Numbered from the stretch's first letter, positions 1-8,501 are shown. The stretch is 52,222 bases of DNA from Thermodesulforhabdaceae bacterium (GCA_037482015.1 JBBFKT010000012.1:1-52222); one strand, 5' to 3'. The notes: generated by a model not told the origin, from the letters alone. Made by a program: numbers and translations.

Positions 1-104
1 GGGATGGGAACGGGTGTTTCCCATCCCGAACACGGAAGTTAAGCCCCTCAGCGCCGATGATACTGCGAAGGTAGCTTCGTGGGAAAGTAGGTCGCCGCCG
101 ATCC
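1..104 (+). rRNA. rrf: 5S ribosomal RNA, 3' portion (5' end cut by window edge)
   Basis: The core CCCGAACACGGAAGTTAAG and the block around AGCGCCGATGATACTGC are diagnostic of bacterial 5S rRNA. The 3' strand ends near GTCGCCGCCGATCC and is followed by a T-run. The gene is probably the last of an rRNA operon lying to the left. The first ~21 bases do not read as expected: they equal the reverse complement of the usual upstream loop of this molecule, so the left end looks like a fold-back or assembly artefact rather than true 5S sequence. Confidence 0.9.
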
Positions 105-387
105 TTTTTTATTTAATTAATAATCTTTTTCATAATTAAATTCTTACAAAACACCCCAAAAGAATCTGATCCACTATTCTTAATCTATTGTCTTTCCTTT
201 TGTGGATGATATATTAAAAGCGCCTTTTGGTGAATTAAAATATTGGTGCCTGAATACGCCAAAAATGAAGGGATAAATTTTTGGTTGTTGTGTTACAAGG
301 CTTGCTGTTAAGGCTAGCAAGTAGGAATAAATTTAGCAGTTGGGCTCCTAAACGTAAAAAGTAATTTGAATAGAAAGGTTACGGATT

Positions 388-738
388 ATGCAGTGTGAGT
401 TCCTATCAATAGAAGAATTTAAGAAAACCTATGAAGTTTCTCGAACTTTTTATGTTGGATTCTTGCAGGCTCAAAATGGTTCTTGGTTCCCCTTTTGTAT
501 ATCCAGCTCCCCTGAACAGTCGGTCTTGGATACCCTTTGTGTATCTTCACAGTATGCTTGGCTTGATGAAGTAATAAAGCCTTATGTGACACGACTTCCA
601 TCTGTAAAAAATCATCTTGTTCATTTAGTTTATCGGGAAGAGATAGATAACCTTGTGTCAATGTATGGGCTTGAGCATATAGGATTTGTGACGTCTGAAG
701 AGCAGGCCTCTTGCGAATGTGGTTGTGGGTGTCATTAA
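388..738 (+). CDS. Hypothetical protein, Cys/His-rich C-terminus
   Basis: A 116-residue protein that I do not recognise. It starts at an ATG preceded by GAAAGG. It has no signal peptide or membrane segment and is rich in aromatic residues. It ends in CECGCGCH, a compact Cys/His cluster that could bind a metal or an iron-sulfur cluster (inference). It lies between the 5S gene and another unknown gene, 26 bases upstream of the latter, so the two are probably co-transcribed. Frame openness, the ribosome binding site and spacing support a real gene. Confidence 0.6.
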   Translation: MQCEFLSIEEFKKTYEVSRTFYVGFLQAQNGSWFPFCISSSPEQSVLDTLCVSSQYAWLDEVIKPYVTRLPSVKNHLVHLVYREEIDNLVSMYGLEHIGFVTSEEQASCECGCGCH

Positions 739-764
739 GGAGCCCATGACGCAAGGAGGTTTTT

Positions 765-1292
765 GTGGCAAAAATAATCTACGCTCATCCTACTGTAAAA
801 GGTTATGCACATCATATTTTTACCGATTTGGACTTTTGGGATGCTAGAAAAATACTGCGAGATCTTTTCGATTATTTAAGTGTTAGGAGAAATTTTGGCA
901 ACAATCCCCCGGGAGATGAATTTCCCACCCAGATTGTATTTGAGAAAACATCAAAAATTGTTCTTGCAAAGGTTGAAGCTCGCCTTAAAAAAGCTATTCC
1001 GTCTCCCCCTCGCCATGTTGTGGTCCGTCACATGATTTTGAATGGTTTTTTTAGTTTTAATCCTTCCGATTATTATCCGAATCGTTGGTCTAAAGAAAAA
1101 ATTGAGCATTTTACCTGGTGTCGCCTTCCTCTTGAGCAAACGGCTCTTTGTAGTCCCTATCAAACGGTAGTGCTTGAGTGGTGTGGAGAATTGCTTGTAG
1201 TTAAAAGAACTCAGCGCTCGGAAAAGTATGATCCTAAAATCACAACATACAAGGAAGAGCGTCGTTGGCGCTTCATACCAAGTGCTTTTTAG
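765..1292 (+). CDS. Hypothetical protein
   Basis: A 175-residue basic protein without a recognisable family. The GTG start at 765 is supported by a strong AAGGAGG 5 bases upstream. The sequence begins MAKIIYAHPTVKGYAHH, with no signal peptide, and is rich in Arg, Lys, Tyr and Trp, ending in a basic tail (EERRWRFIPSAF). It follows the preceding unknown gene closely, and the acs promoter lies just downstream. Its function is unknown. Placement between rRNA and the acs operon says nothing decisive. Confidence 0.65.
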   Translation: MAKIIYAHPTVKGYAHHIFTDLDFWDARKILRDLFDYLSVRRNFGNNPPGDEFPTQIVFEKTSKIVLAKVEARLKKAIPSPPRHVVVRHMILNGFFSFNPSDYYPNRWSKEKIEHFTWCRLPLEQTALCSPYQTVVLEWCGELLVVKRTQRSEKYDPKITTYKEERRWRFIPSAF

Positions 1293-1308
1293 ATGTTGTT
1301 ATTATCTT

Positions 1309-1321
1309 CACAATGATTGTG
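1309..1321. promoter_or_regulatory. Inverted repeat abutting the -35 box of the acs promoter (candidate operator)
   Basis: CACAATGATTGTG is a perfect 6-bp inverted repeat around a central G. It ends one base before the TTGACA hexamer at 1323. The position suits an activator or repressor site. It does not match a consensus that I can name with confidence. Confidence 0.4.
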
Positions 1322-1322
1322 C

Positions 1323-1351
1323 TTGACATTTGGAATTTTCTTTATCATACT
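1323..1351 (+). promoter_or_regulatory. Candidate sigma-70 promoter for the acs operon
   Basis: A perfect -35 TTGACA (1323-1328) is followed after 17 bases by CATACT (1346-1351), a 4/6 match to TATAAT. Transcription would begin near 1358, leaving a leader of about 170 nt before acsD. No other promoter of similar quality is visible between 1293 and 1527. Confidence 0.5.
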
Positions 1352-1412
1352 TAAATCTTACAGTCAGGTTAGTTTAAATTATAACGAAAGGTCATCTGCT
1401 AGATAATAGTGT

Positions 1413-1450
1413 AGGACACATCAAAAACTTTTCTCAAAAGATGTGATCCT
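1413..1450 (+). promoter_or_regulatory. Leader hairpin upstream of acsD
   Basis: AGGACACATC (1413-1422) pairs with GATGTGATCCT (1440-1450) with one bulged A. The enclosed loop contains a smaller CTTTT/AAAAG hairpin. It lies in the inferred 5' untranslated region of acsD, about 78 bases before the start codon, with no following T-run. It could affect mRNA stability or bind a regulator; this is inference. Confidence 0.4.
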
Positions 1451-1527
1451 CACTCAAGTAGGTTAGTCGAAGTGTGGGTTTATAGTGGTCTAATGTGGAA
1501 ATAACAAACCAGAAAGGAGGAAGAGCC

Positions 1528-2475
1528 TTGGCATTCGAACCGACAAAACAAAAATATACTGGAGCTATTCGTCAAGTGACGATTGGAACCGGTCCCAAAG
1601 CGGTGACAGTGGGGGGGCGGTCTTGTTTTCCATTTTACACCTTTGAAGGTTCAATGCCCAATCCCCCAAGGATTGCTATGGAAGTGTGGGATAAGGATCC
1701 AGGTGCTGATTGGCCTGATGCGGCAAAGGAGCCTTTCGCTGATGTCTTGGGGGATGCGGCAGCATGGGCAAAGAAGTGTGTTGATGTGTATGGCGCTGAG
1801 ATGATAGCTCTCCAGACAAGAAGTGCGGATCCAAACGCTGATAACCGTCCGGCTGAGGAAGTAGCTGCTGTTGTGAAAAAAGTCGTGGATGCTGTGGATG
1901 TTCCGGTTATCGTCTGGGGAGTTGGAAATCATGAGAAAGACATAGAAGTTATGCGCCTTGTGACTGAGCAGTGCAGCGGAAAACATCTTGCGATAGCTCC
2001 TACAGAAGAGGGCGATCATAAACAAATTGGAGCCTCCTGTATGGCTTATGGTCATGTAGTTGTTGCGTCTACCCCAATAGATGTTAACCTTGCTAAGCAG
2101 CTTAACGTTCTTCTTGGGAACCTGGGTGTAAGAGATGACAACATTCTTATTGATCCTACAACGGGAGCCTTGGGTTACGGTTTGGAATATACCTATTCGG
2201 TCATGGAGCGTATTACCCAGGCAGCGCTGGCTCAGGGAGATGACAAGCTGGCTAATCCTATAATTAACAACATTGGTATTGAAGTTTGGAAGACCAAAGA
2301 GGCAGGACAGACTGTAGAAGAAGCCCCAGAACTTGGAGATCCTAAAAAGCGAGCTGTCATGATGGAGGTTGTTACGGCAGTAAGTTTTCTTCTTGCGGGA
2401 TCAGATGTTGTGATACTTCGTCATCCCGAAAGTGTTAAGCTTGTGAAGAGCTACATTGAAAAGATGATGGCATAA
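1528..2475 (+). CDS. acsD: Corrinoid iron-sulfur protein small subunit (acetyl-CoA decarbonylase/synthase delta)
   Basis: A 315-residue CdhD/AcsD-family TIM-barrel protein. With AcsC it forms the corrinoid iron-sulfur protein that carries the methyl group between methyl-tetrahydrofolate and acetyl-CoA synthase. Family-typical stretches include GGRSCFPFYTFEGSMPN near the N-terminus, VPVIVWGVGNHEKD mid-protein and NILIDPTTGALGYGLEY. An upstream in-frame GTG at 1495 exists, but AGAAAGGAGG at 1511-1520 sits correctly only for the TTG at 1528, so I chose that start. It is the first gene of acsD-cooS-acsB-acsC-acsE and is 54 bases from cooS. Length is normal for the family. Confidence 0.93.
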   Translation: MAFEPTKQKYTGAIRQVTIGTGPKAVTVGGRSCFPFYTFEGSMPNPPRIAMEVWDKDPGADWPDAAKEPFADVLGDAAAWAKKCVDVYGAEMIALQTRSADPNADNRPAEEVAAVVKKVVDAVDVPVIVWGVGNHEKDIEVMRLVTEQCSGKHLAIAPTEEGDHKQIGASCMAYGHVVVASTPIDVNLAKQLNVLLGNLGVRDDNILIDPTTGALGYGLEYTYSVMERITQAALAQGDDKLANPIINNIGIEVWKTKEAGQTVEEAPELGDPKKRAVMMEVVTAVSFLLAGSDVVILRHPESVKLVKSYIEKMMA

Positions 2476-2529
2476 GGTTTTAATTTTCCTAATAAAAATC
2501 CCCAAGAAGGGGTAAAAAGGGGTGTAACT

Positions 2530-4506
2530 ATGGCGGAAGTAGAAAAGAAAGAAAAGAAAAAACAGTATGATTTCAGAGAATTTACCACCTGTGAAGCCAC
2601 CCTTATGATGCTCCAGAAGGCTGCAGAAGATGGGGTGGAAACGGCATTTCAGCGTGCTGCTGAAATGAAGCCTTGTCCTATTGGAGTGGAATCTGCTTGC
2701 TGTAAGCACTGTGCAATGGGACCATGCCGCTTAAATCCGAAAGATCCATATTCAAGAGTTGGTGTTTGTGGTGCAACTATCGATACAATTCAGGCTCGTA
2801 ACTTTGCTCGCATGGTAGCAAGCGGCTGTGCAGCTCATACTGACCACGGCATGACCATGCTTGATGTTTTCCGCGATGTAGTAAATGGTCATATTAAAGA
2901 CTATCAGATAAAGGATGAAGTAAAACTTAGAGAAGTAGCAAAGAGCATAGGTATTTCCGTTGACGGTAAAGATACCCTTACTGTGGCAAAAGAACTTTAT
3001 CATGAATTGGAAAGGACCTACACTCAGGTTGAAGGTGAAATTCCTTTTGCAAAGCGCGTTCCTCCTAAGACTTTGGAGACATGGAGAAAGTATGGGCTGG
3101 TTCCTCGAGGTGCGATGAGAGAAATTATGGAAATTATGCATCGCTCTCATATGGGTGTAGATCAGGATTATCAAAATATTGTTTTACAATGTGGTAGGAC
3201 GGCTCTTGCGGATGGTTGGGGCGGTTCGATGGTAGCAACTGAAATCTCGGATATTCTCTTTGGAACTCCCAAGCCTCTGGTAGCTGGTGTTAATATGGGA
3301 TATCTCAAGGAAGATCATGTTAACATTATCGTTCATGGTCATGAGCCCAATCTTTTTGAATCTATGATCGATTCGGTTAATGATCCTGCACTTATTGAAG
3401 AAGCCAAAGCCGCTGGTGCAGCGGGAATTCAACTCCTTGGGATGTGCTGTTCCGGTGCTGAAGTTCTTAGCCGACATGGGGTTCCGCATGCCGGTAACTT
3501 CATGAGCACGGAAGTGGTTATTGCAACTGGTGCTGTAGATGCGATGGCAGTTGATGTGCAGTGTATTAAACAATCTCTTGTCACCATGTCTAAATGTTAT
3601 GGAACAAAGTTTTTCACCACTAACCCTCGATGTAAAATTGAGGGAGCCGAGCACATTGAATTTCATGAGAGAAGCCCAAGGGAATGCACTGATAAGATAG
3701 TCAAGATGGCTATTGAGCGGTTTAAGAATGCTCGACCCGAAAGAATAGTCATTCCACAGCGTAGAGATCTAGGTATTCATGGATTTTCTCATGAATATAT
3801 TAATTATATGCTTGGTGGAACCTTCCGAGCTTCTTATAAGCCTTTGAATGAAAATATTATAAATGGGCGTATTAGGGGTGTTGCTGGTGTTGTTGGTTGC
3901 ACCAACCCGCGCGTAAGGCAGGATTATTTCCATGTGGAGCTTGTTAAAGAGTTGATAAAGAACAATGTTCTTGTGGTTCAAACCGGTTGTTCCCAGATTG
4001 CTCTTGCTAAAGCTGGTCTAATGAAACCTGATGCGGCTGTTCTTGCTGGAGATGGACTTGCTGAAGTTTGCGAAACTGTTGGTATGCCGCCTGTTCTAGG
4101 ACTTGGTTCCTGCGTGGACAATAGCCGTATTCTTGTTGCTTGTGCTGAAATGGTTCGCATTGGAGGGTTGGGTAATAGTATAGCTGATCTGCCTGTAGCT
4201 GGAGCAGCGCCTGAGTGGATGAGTGAAAAAGCTATATCGATTGGTCATTACTTCGTATGTTCAGGAGTTTACACTGTTTTTGGAGGAACATTCCCTGTCG
4301 TTCAGGGAACCAAGTTCCAAAAATTCCTGTTTGAAGGATTAGCGGAGCTTGGACTTGGAAAATGGGATTTTTCTGATGATCCATACGATATGGCTCGTAA
4401 AATGATAGCCCATATTGACGAGAGACGTATGGCTCTCGGCATTATGGGTCCGCGCGAAAGAAAACTTTTCGATATGGCTGACCGTCGAGCCTTGGAGACT
4501 ATGTAA
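2530..4506 (+). CDS. cooS: Anaerobic Ni-Fe carbon monoxide dehydrogenase catalytic subunit
   Basis: A 658-residue CODH catalytic subunit (CooS/AcsA) that interconverts CO and CO2 at a [Ni-4Fe-4S] C-cluster and feeds CO to AcsB. Near the N-terminus Cys49 and Cys57 fit the inter-subunit D-cluster, and Cys58, Cys61, Cys66 and Cys80 have the spacing of the B-cluster. C-cluster ligands are visible as the His in HGHEPNL and Cys residues in CCSGAE, DVQC, VVGCTNPR, QTGCSQIA and LGSCVDN. It lies between acsD and acsB, so it is the CODH of the bifunctional CODH/ACS (acsA in acetogen nomenclature). No cooC nickel-insertion gene is visible in the window. Confidence 0.96.
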   Translation: MAEVEKKEKKKQYDFREFTTCEATLMMLQKAAEDGVETAFQRAAEMKPCPIGVESACCKHCAMGPCRLNPKDPYSRVGVCGATIDTIQARNFARMVASGCAAHTDHGMTMLDVFRDVVNGHIKDYQIKDEVKLREVAKSIGISVDGKDTLTVAKELYHELERTYTQVEGEIPFAKRVPPKTLETWRKYGLVPRGAMREIMEIMHRSHMGVDQDYQNIVLQCGRTALADGWGGSMVATEISDILFGTPKPLVAGVNMGYLKEDHVNIIVHGHEPNLFESMIDSVNDPALIEEAKAAGAAGIQLLGMCCSGAEVLSRHGVPHAGNFMSTEVVIATGAVDAMAVDVQCIKQSLVTMSKCYGTKFFTTNPRCKIEGAEHIEFHERSPRECTDKIVKMAIERFKNARPERIVIPQRRDLGIHGFSHEYINYMLGGTFRASYKPLNENIINGRIRGVAGVVGCTNPRVRQDYFHVELVKELIKNNVLVVQTGCSQIALAKAGLMKPDAAVLAGDGLAEVCETVGMPPVLGLGSCVDNSRILVACAEMVRIGGLGNSIADLPVAGAAPEWMSEKAISIGHYFVCSGVYTVFGGTFPVVQGTKFQKFLFEGLAELGLGKWDFSDDPYDMARKMIAHIDERRMALGIMGPRERKLFDMADRRALETM

Positions 4507-4626
4507 GGTATTTTGGGGATCCTGGGATATTCCTGGGATCCCGGGCATGGCAAATTTTCCCAAGAAGGGCGGTCATGGAAGATCAGAAAGGCTTAAGAAA
4601 ATATCCTTAAGAAAAGGAGTAAAGAT

Positions 4627-6984
4627 ATGTCGAGATTGGTAGCATTTGCAGCAATACAGGGTGCTTATAACATTGTTGCAAAAGTGGAAGGCAAATGGAA
4701 GCAGACAATGGATAAATATGGGCCAAATGAGCCCATAGGCTTTCCGAACACTGCTTATTACCTTCCTATTATTTATTCAATTCTTGGAATAAAAGTTGAA
4801 AAACTCGGAGATGCTGAGCAGGTTTTGAATAGATGCAAGCAGTTGCTTCCCCCTCATATAAGCAAAAGAATTTACACTCCCTATCTTGGTAATACTCTGG
4901 ATGCGGGTATGGCAGCAATTCTTGCTGAAGAAATTCTGGAAGCGATTCGCTACCTTGAAGAGCCTGATTTCTATTATCCTCAAGAAGATCCCGATATCGA
5001 AAACGGAAAGATCTGGGTTGGTGCTGCCGATGACGTTATTATGAGAAAGCGCGGTGTGGAATTCGTCGATGGAACTGCCCCTGGGTTTGTTGCTATTGTA
5101 GGTGCAGCCCCCGATGTTGAAACCGCTAAAAAGATTGCGGAAGAATATCAGAAGAAGGCTATTTACGTCTTTATGTGCGCCAATCAGAATGGCACAACCT
5201 TTACCGAACAGCTTATTCAAGCGGGAGTTCAGATCGGATGGAATACACGTCTTGTGCCTTTCGGCCCTGAAATTTCTGCGGCTGTGTTTGCTCTCGGTTT
5301 TGCAAACCGTGCAGCTATGGCTTTTGGTGGTGTCCAGCCTGGTGATTACAAAAGGATCCTTCTATATAACAAGGATCGTATCTTCGCCTTCGTTAATGCT
5401 CTTGGTGAAGTAAATGCTGAATGGGCAGCGAATGCTGCTGGTGCTATTAACTGGGGCTTCCCGACAATCGCCGATACGGATATTCCAGAAATTCTACCGA
5501 CAGGTGTATGCACTTACGAACATGTTGTTTCTAATGTGCCTCACGATCAGATTGTGGCAAAATCGATTGAAGTTAGAGGTCTTAAAGTAACGGTTACGGA
5601 AGTTCCTGTTCCTGTGTCTTACGGTCCAGCCTTCGAAGGTGAGCGAGTACGTAAGGATGATGTCTATCTTGAATGTGGTGGTGGTAAGACTCCTTGCTTT
5701 GAGCTTGTGCGTATTGCTGAAATGCACGAAGTTGAAGACGGGAAGGTGGAGGTTATCGGTCCTGACATCAAAGATGTGCCACCTGGTTCGAACCTGCCGC
5801 TTGGTGTTATAGTTGAGGTAGCGGGTCGTAAGATGCAAGAAGATTATGAGCCAATTCTAGAACGTCAAATTCACCATCTTATTAACTATGCTCAGGGCGT
5901 AATGCATATTGGACAGCGCGATATAGCCTGGTATCGTATCAGCAAGTCTGCCGTAGAAAAAGGATTTACTCTTGAACATATAGGGAAGATTCTCCATGCT
6001 AAATTCCATCAGGATTTTGGAGCTATTTTCGACAAATGCCAGATAAAAATATATACTGAAGAAGATAAGGTGCGAGAACTCCTAAAGATTGCCCAAGCTC
6101 GCTATAAGATGAGAGATGAGCGTATTGAAGGTATGACTGATGAGACTACGGATATTTTCTACTCCTGCGTGCTCTGCCAGTCCTTTGCTCCTACTCACGT
6201 GTGCGTTATAAGCCCTGAGAGAACAGGTCTCTGTGGAGCATACAACTGGCTCGATTGCAAAGCCTCTTACGAAATAAACCCAACCGGTCCTAACCAGCCC
6301 TGTCCTAAAGGGGAGGTTTTGAATCCGGTTCTTGGGAACTTTAAAGGGGTTAATGAATTTGTTGAAAGGGCGTCGCGAGGAGCTATTAAGAGCTACAATT
6401 TCTACAGTGTTGTTTATGACCCAATGACAACCTGTGGTTGTTGTGAATGTATTGCGGCGGTTCTTCCGCTCTGCAACGGTGTTATGACAGTAAACCGAGA
6501 ATATACTGGTATGACACCATGCGGAATGAAGTTTACGACTCTTGCTGGAACCATTGGTGGTGGAGCGGTAACACCTGGTTTCGTTGGACATAGCAAGTAT
6601 AATATCACTCAGAGGAAATTCATTGCTGGCGATGGCGGTATAAAGAGGCTCGTGTGGATGCCCAAGATGCTGAAGGAAGAAATTCGAGAGCGACTAATAA
6701 AGCGTGGTGAAGAAATTGGTATTCCTAACTTTATCGATATGATTGCAACGGAAGAAGATGGTGTTACAGAGGAAGAAGTTCTTGAGTTCCTCAAAAAGGT
6801 AGGCCATCCGGCTCTTTCTATGCCTCCTATTCTGGGTGGTGAAATGCCGGCTGCTGCAGAAGCGGCTGAAGCCGCCGCAGCACCCGCTGAGGAAGCGGCT
6901 GCTGGTGAAGCCGAATGGGGTGAAGAAGCAGCTGGTGAAGCCGATTGGGGAGCTGGTGGAGAATCTAAGGAGGAAGGTTGGTAG
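4627..6984 (+). CDS. acsB: Acetyl-CoA synthase (CO-methylating) catalytic subunit
   Basis: A 785-residue AcsB/CdhC-type subunit, in the full-length bacterial form with an N-terminal CODH-interacting domain. It condenses CO, the methyl from the corrinoid protein and CoA at the Ni-Ni-[4Fe-4S] A-cluster. A-cluster ligands are clear: CVLCQSFAPTHVC, then TGLCGAYNWLDC, plus the downstream CGCCECI block. AAGGAG precedes the ATG. The last ~50 residues form an Ala/Glu-rich tail containing two near-repeats, GEAEWGEE and GEADWGAG, and ending KEEGW. This makes the protein longer than the usual ~730 residues. A GC-rich inverted repeat (GGGATCC/GGATCCC) lies in the cooS-acsB gap at 4515-4541. Confidence 0.96.
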   Translation: MSRLVAFAAIQGAYNIVAKVEGKWKQTMDKYGPNEPIGFPNTAYYLPIIYSILGIKVEKLGDAEQVLNRCKQLLPPHISKRIYTPYLGNTLDAGMAAILAEEILEAIRYLEEPDFYYPQEDPDIENGKIWVGAADDVIMRKRGVEFVDGTAPGFVAIVGAAPDVETAKKIAEEYQKKAIYVFMCANQNGTTFTEQLIQAGVQIGWNTRLVPFGPEISAAVFALGFANRAAMAFGGVQPGDYKRILLYNKDRIFAFVNALGEVNAEWAANAAGAINWGFPTIADTDIPEILPTGVCTYEHVVSNVPHDQIVAKSIEVRGLKVTVTEVPVPVSYGPAFEGERVRKDDVYLECGGGKTPCFELVRIAEMHEVEDGKVEVIGPDIKDVPPGSNLPLGVIVEVAGRKMQEDYEPILERQIHHLINYAQGVMHIGQRDIAWYRISKSAVEKGFTLEHIGKILHAKFHQDFGAIFDKCQIKIYTEEDKVRELLKIAQARYKMRDERIEGMTDETTDIFYSCVLCQSFAPTHVCVISPERTGLCGAYNWLDCKASYEINPTGPNQPCPKGEVLNPVLGNFKGVNEFVERASRGAIKSYNFYSVVYDPMTTCGCCECIAAVLPLCNGVMTVNREYTGMTPCGMKFTTLAGTIGGGAVTPGFVGHSKYNITQRKFIAGDGGIKRLVWMPKMLKEEIRERLIKRGEEIGIPNFIDMIATEEDGVTEEEVLEFLKKVGHPALSMPPILGGEMPAAAEAAEAAAAPAEEAAAGEAEWGEEAAGEADWGAGGESKEEGW

Positions 6985-7000
6985 TATTTGAATAAGAGTG

Positions 7001-7042
7001 GGAAGATGACAGGTGATAATCTGGGGATACCTGTCATCTTCC
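7001..7042 (+). promoter_or_regulatory. Perfect 14-bp hairpin in the acsB-acsC gap
   Basis: GGAAGATGACAGGT (7001-7014) and ACCTGTCATCTTCC (7029-7042) form a perfect stem around a 14-nt loop. Only TGTTTGG follows, so it is not a classical Rho-independent terminator. It is positioned to act as an RNA-processing or 3'-end protection element that adjusts the AcsB:AcsC ratio (inference). Confidence 0.6.
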
Positions 7043-7081
7043 TGTTTGGTTCTCTCGAAATGGTGAGGAGGAGACTAAACA

Positions 7082-8434
7082 ATGGGAATGACCGGAATTG
7101 AGATTTTTAAATTGCTTCCTAAGACAAATTGTGGTGAGTGTGGAGTTTCTACGTGTCTTGCTTTTGCAATGAACCTTGCGGCTGGCAAGGCTGAGCTTGC
7201 CTCCTGTCCTTATGTGTCGGAAGAGGCAAAGAAGATTCTTGCGGAACAGTCGGCTCCCCCGATTAGAACCGTAGTTATAGGTACGGGTAATTATGCAACC
7301 AAAGTCGGTGGAGAATTAGTTCAGTTTCGTCATGAGAAAACTTTCAATAATCCAACTGGACTTGGCTGTGTTATTTCAACGGATGAAGATGATGCTTCCG
7401 TTCAGGGCAAGTTGGATCGTTTTAAAGCCCTGCAGTTTGAACGAGTCGGCGTGTTAATGCGTCCCGAATTTATCGCAATTCAGGATAAAACCAACGATCC
7501 GGCAAAGTATAAAGCCTTTGTAGAAAAAATCATGGGACTTACCGATGCAGCGCTTATACTTGTTTCTCCCAATCCTGATGTAATGGAAGCAGCTCTCGCC
7601 GTTGCCAAAGATAGAAAGCCACTAATCTACGCGGTGACTATGAAGAACGGTCCTAAGATGGCACCTATTGCCAAAAAATATGACTGCCCTGTGGCTGTAA
7701 GAAGCGACGGCACGCTTGACACGGTTATGAAGATCACTCAGAATCTCATGAAAATGGAAATTAAAGACATCGTCATAGACACCGGTGTTCGAGATCTAAA
7801 GACAGCTTTTACTCATAGTGTCCAGATCCGAAGAGCTGCTCTTGTTGATAGAGCGAGACCTCTTGGATTTCCAACCATTGTTTTCGCTAACGAAATGGCT
7901 TCCAGCCCTGAAGAAGAAGTTATGGTTGCCGCAACTTTTATTTCAAAATACGGAGGTATAGTCCTTTTAAGCGATTTACAACCTCATTTTGTTTTCCCGC
8001 TTCTCTTGCAGCGGCTTAATATCTTTACAGATCCACAGCGACCCATGACAGCAGAACCCGGTGTCTATCCTATTAACAATCCGGATGAAAATGCACCTGT
8101 TCTTGTTACTTGTAACTTCTCTCTTACTTACTTTATCGTTTCCGGTGAAGTTGAATCTAGCCGTATGCCGGCATGGCTGGTGGTTAAGGACACTGAAGGA
8201 CTCTCTGTTATGACCGCTTGGGCTGCTGGTAAGTTCTCCGGTGAAGATGTGGGAGCCTGGATAAAGAAGTGCGGAGTTCTTGATAAGGTTAAACATAAGA
8301 GTGTGGTAATTCCGGGTTATGCGGCAGCTATAAGTGGAGAGCTTGAGGAAGAACTTGCTGGATATAATGTTGTGGTTGGTCCTCGAGAAGCTAGCCAGAT
8401 TACAAAATTCCTTAAGACTTTTTCTCCTAAATAG
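7082..8434 (+). CDS. acsC: Corrinoid iron-sulfur protein large subunit (acetyl-CoA decarbonylase/synthase gamma)
   Basis: A 450-residue AcsC/CdhE protein, the large subunit that binds the corrinoid and a [4Fe-4S] cluster and partners with AcsD. The N-terminal cluster motif is clear: Cys17, Cys20, Cys25 and Cys42, within TNCGECGVSTC and SCPY. A TIM-barrel domain follows, then a C-terminal corrinoid-binding domain with the family-typical end VIPGYAAAISGELEEEL. The ATG follows GAGGAGGAG. The gene lies 97 bases after acsB, behind a strong hairpin, and 115 bases before acsE. Confidence 0.95.
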   Translation: MGMTGIEIFKLLPKTNCGECGVSTCLAFAMNLAAGKAELASCPYVSEEAKKILAEQSAPPIRTVVIGTGNYATKVGGELVQFRHEKTFNNPTGLGCVISTDEDDASVQGKLDRFKALQFERVGVLMRPEFIAIQDKTNDPAKYKAFVEKIMGLTDAALILVSPNPDVMEAALAVAKDRKPLIYAVTMKNGPKMAPIAKKYDCPVAVRSDGTLDTVMKITQNLMKMEIKDIVIDTGVRDLKTAFTHSVQIRRAALVDRARPLGFPTIVFANEMASSPEEEVMVAATFISKYGGIVLLSDLQPHFVFPLLLQRLNIFTDPQRPMTAEPGVYPINNPDENAPVLVTCNFSLTYFIVSGEVESSRMPAWLVVKDTEGLSVMTAWAAGKFSGEDVGAWIKKCGVLDKVKHKSVVIPGYAAAISGELEEELAGYNVVVGPREASQITKFLKTFSPK

Positions 8435-8464
8435 TTTTTATTAATCATAGGGAAAAGCAAAATT

Positions 8465-8501
8465 ACCAGGGGTAATCGAAAAGTAAAGGATTGCCCCTGG
8501 T
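8465..8501 (+). promoter_or_regulatory. 13-bp hairpin in the acsC-acsE gap
   Basis: ACCAGGGGTAATC (8465-8477) pairs with GATTGCCCCTGGT (8489-8501) through 13 pairs including one U-G, around an 11-nt loop. No T-run follows. It resembles the acsB-acsC hairpin in form and location, which suggests a shared role in processing or partial termination (inference). Confidence 0.55.

Noticed and set aside
105-387. tRNA or other RNA gene after the 5S gene
   Set aside because: No cloverleaf or T-loop motif is visible; only a weak CTTGCT/AGCAAG hairpin near 300.
1495-1527. GTG start at 1495 for acsD
   Set aside because: The strong AGAAAGGAGG sits inside this extension and is spaced for the TTG at 1528; family N-termini also fit 1528.
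1358-1527. Cobalamin or other known riboswitch before acsD
   Set aside because: A hairpin is present, but no cobalamin-box or other riboswitch consensus could be recognised by eye.
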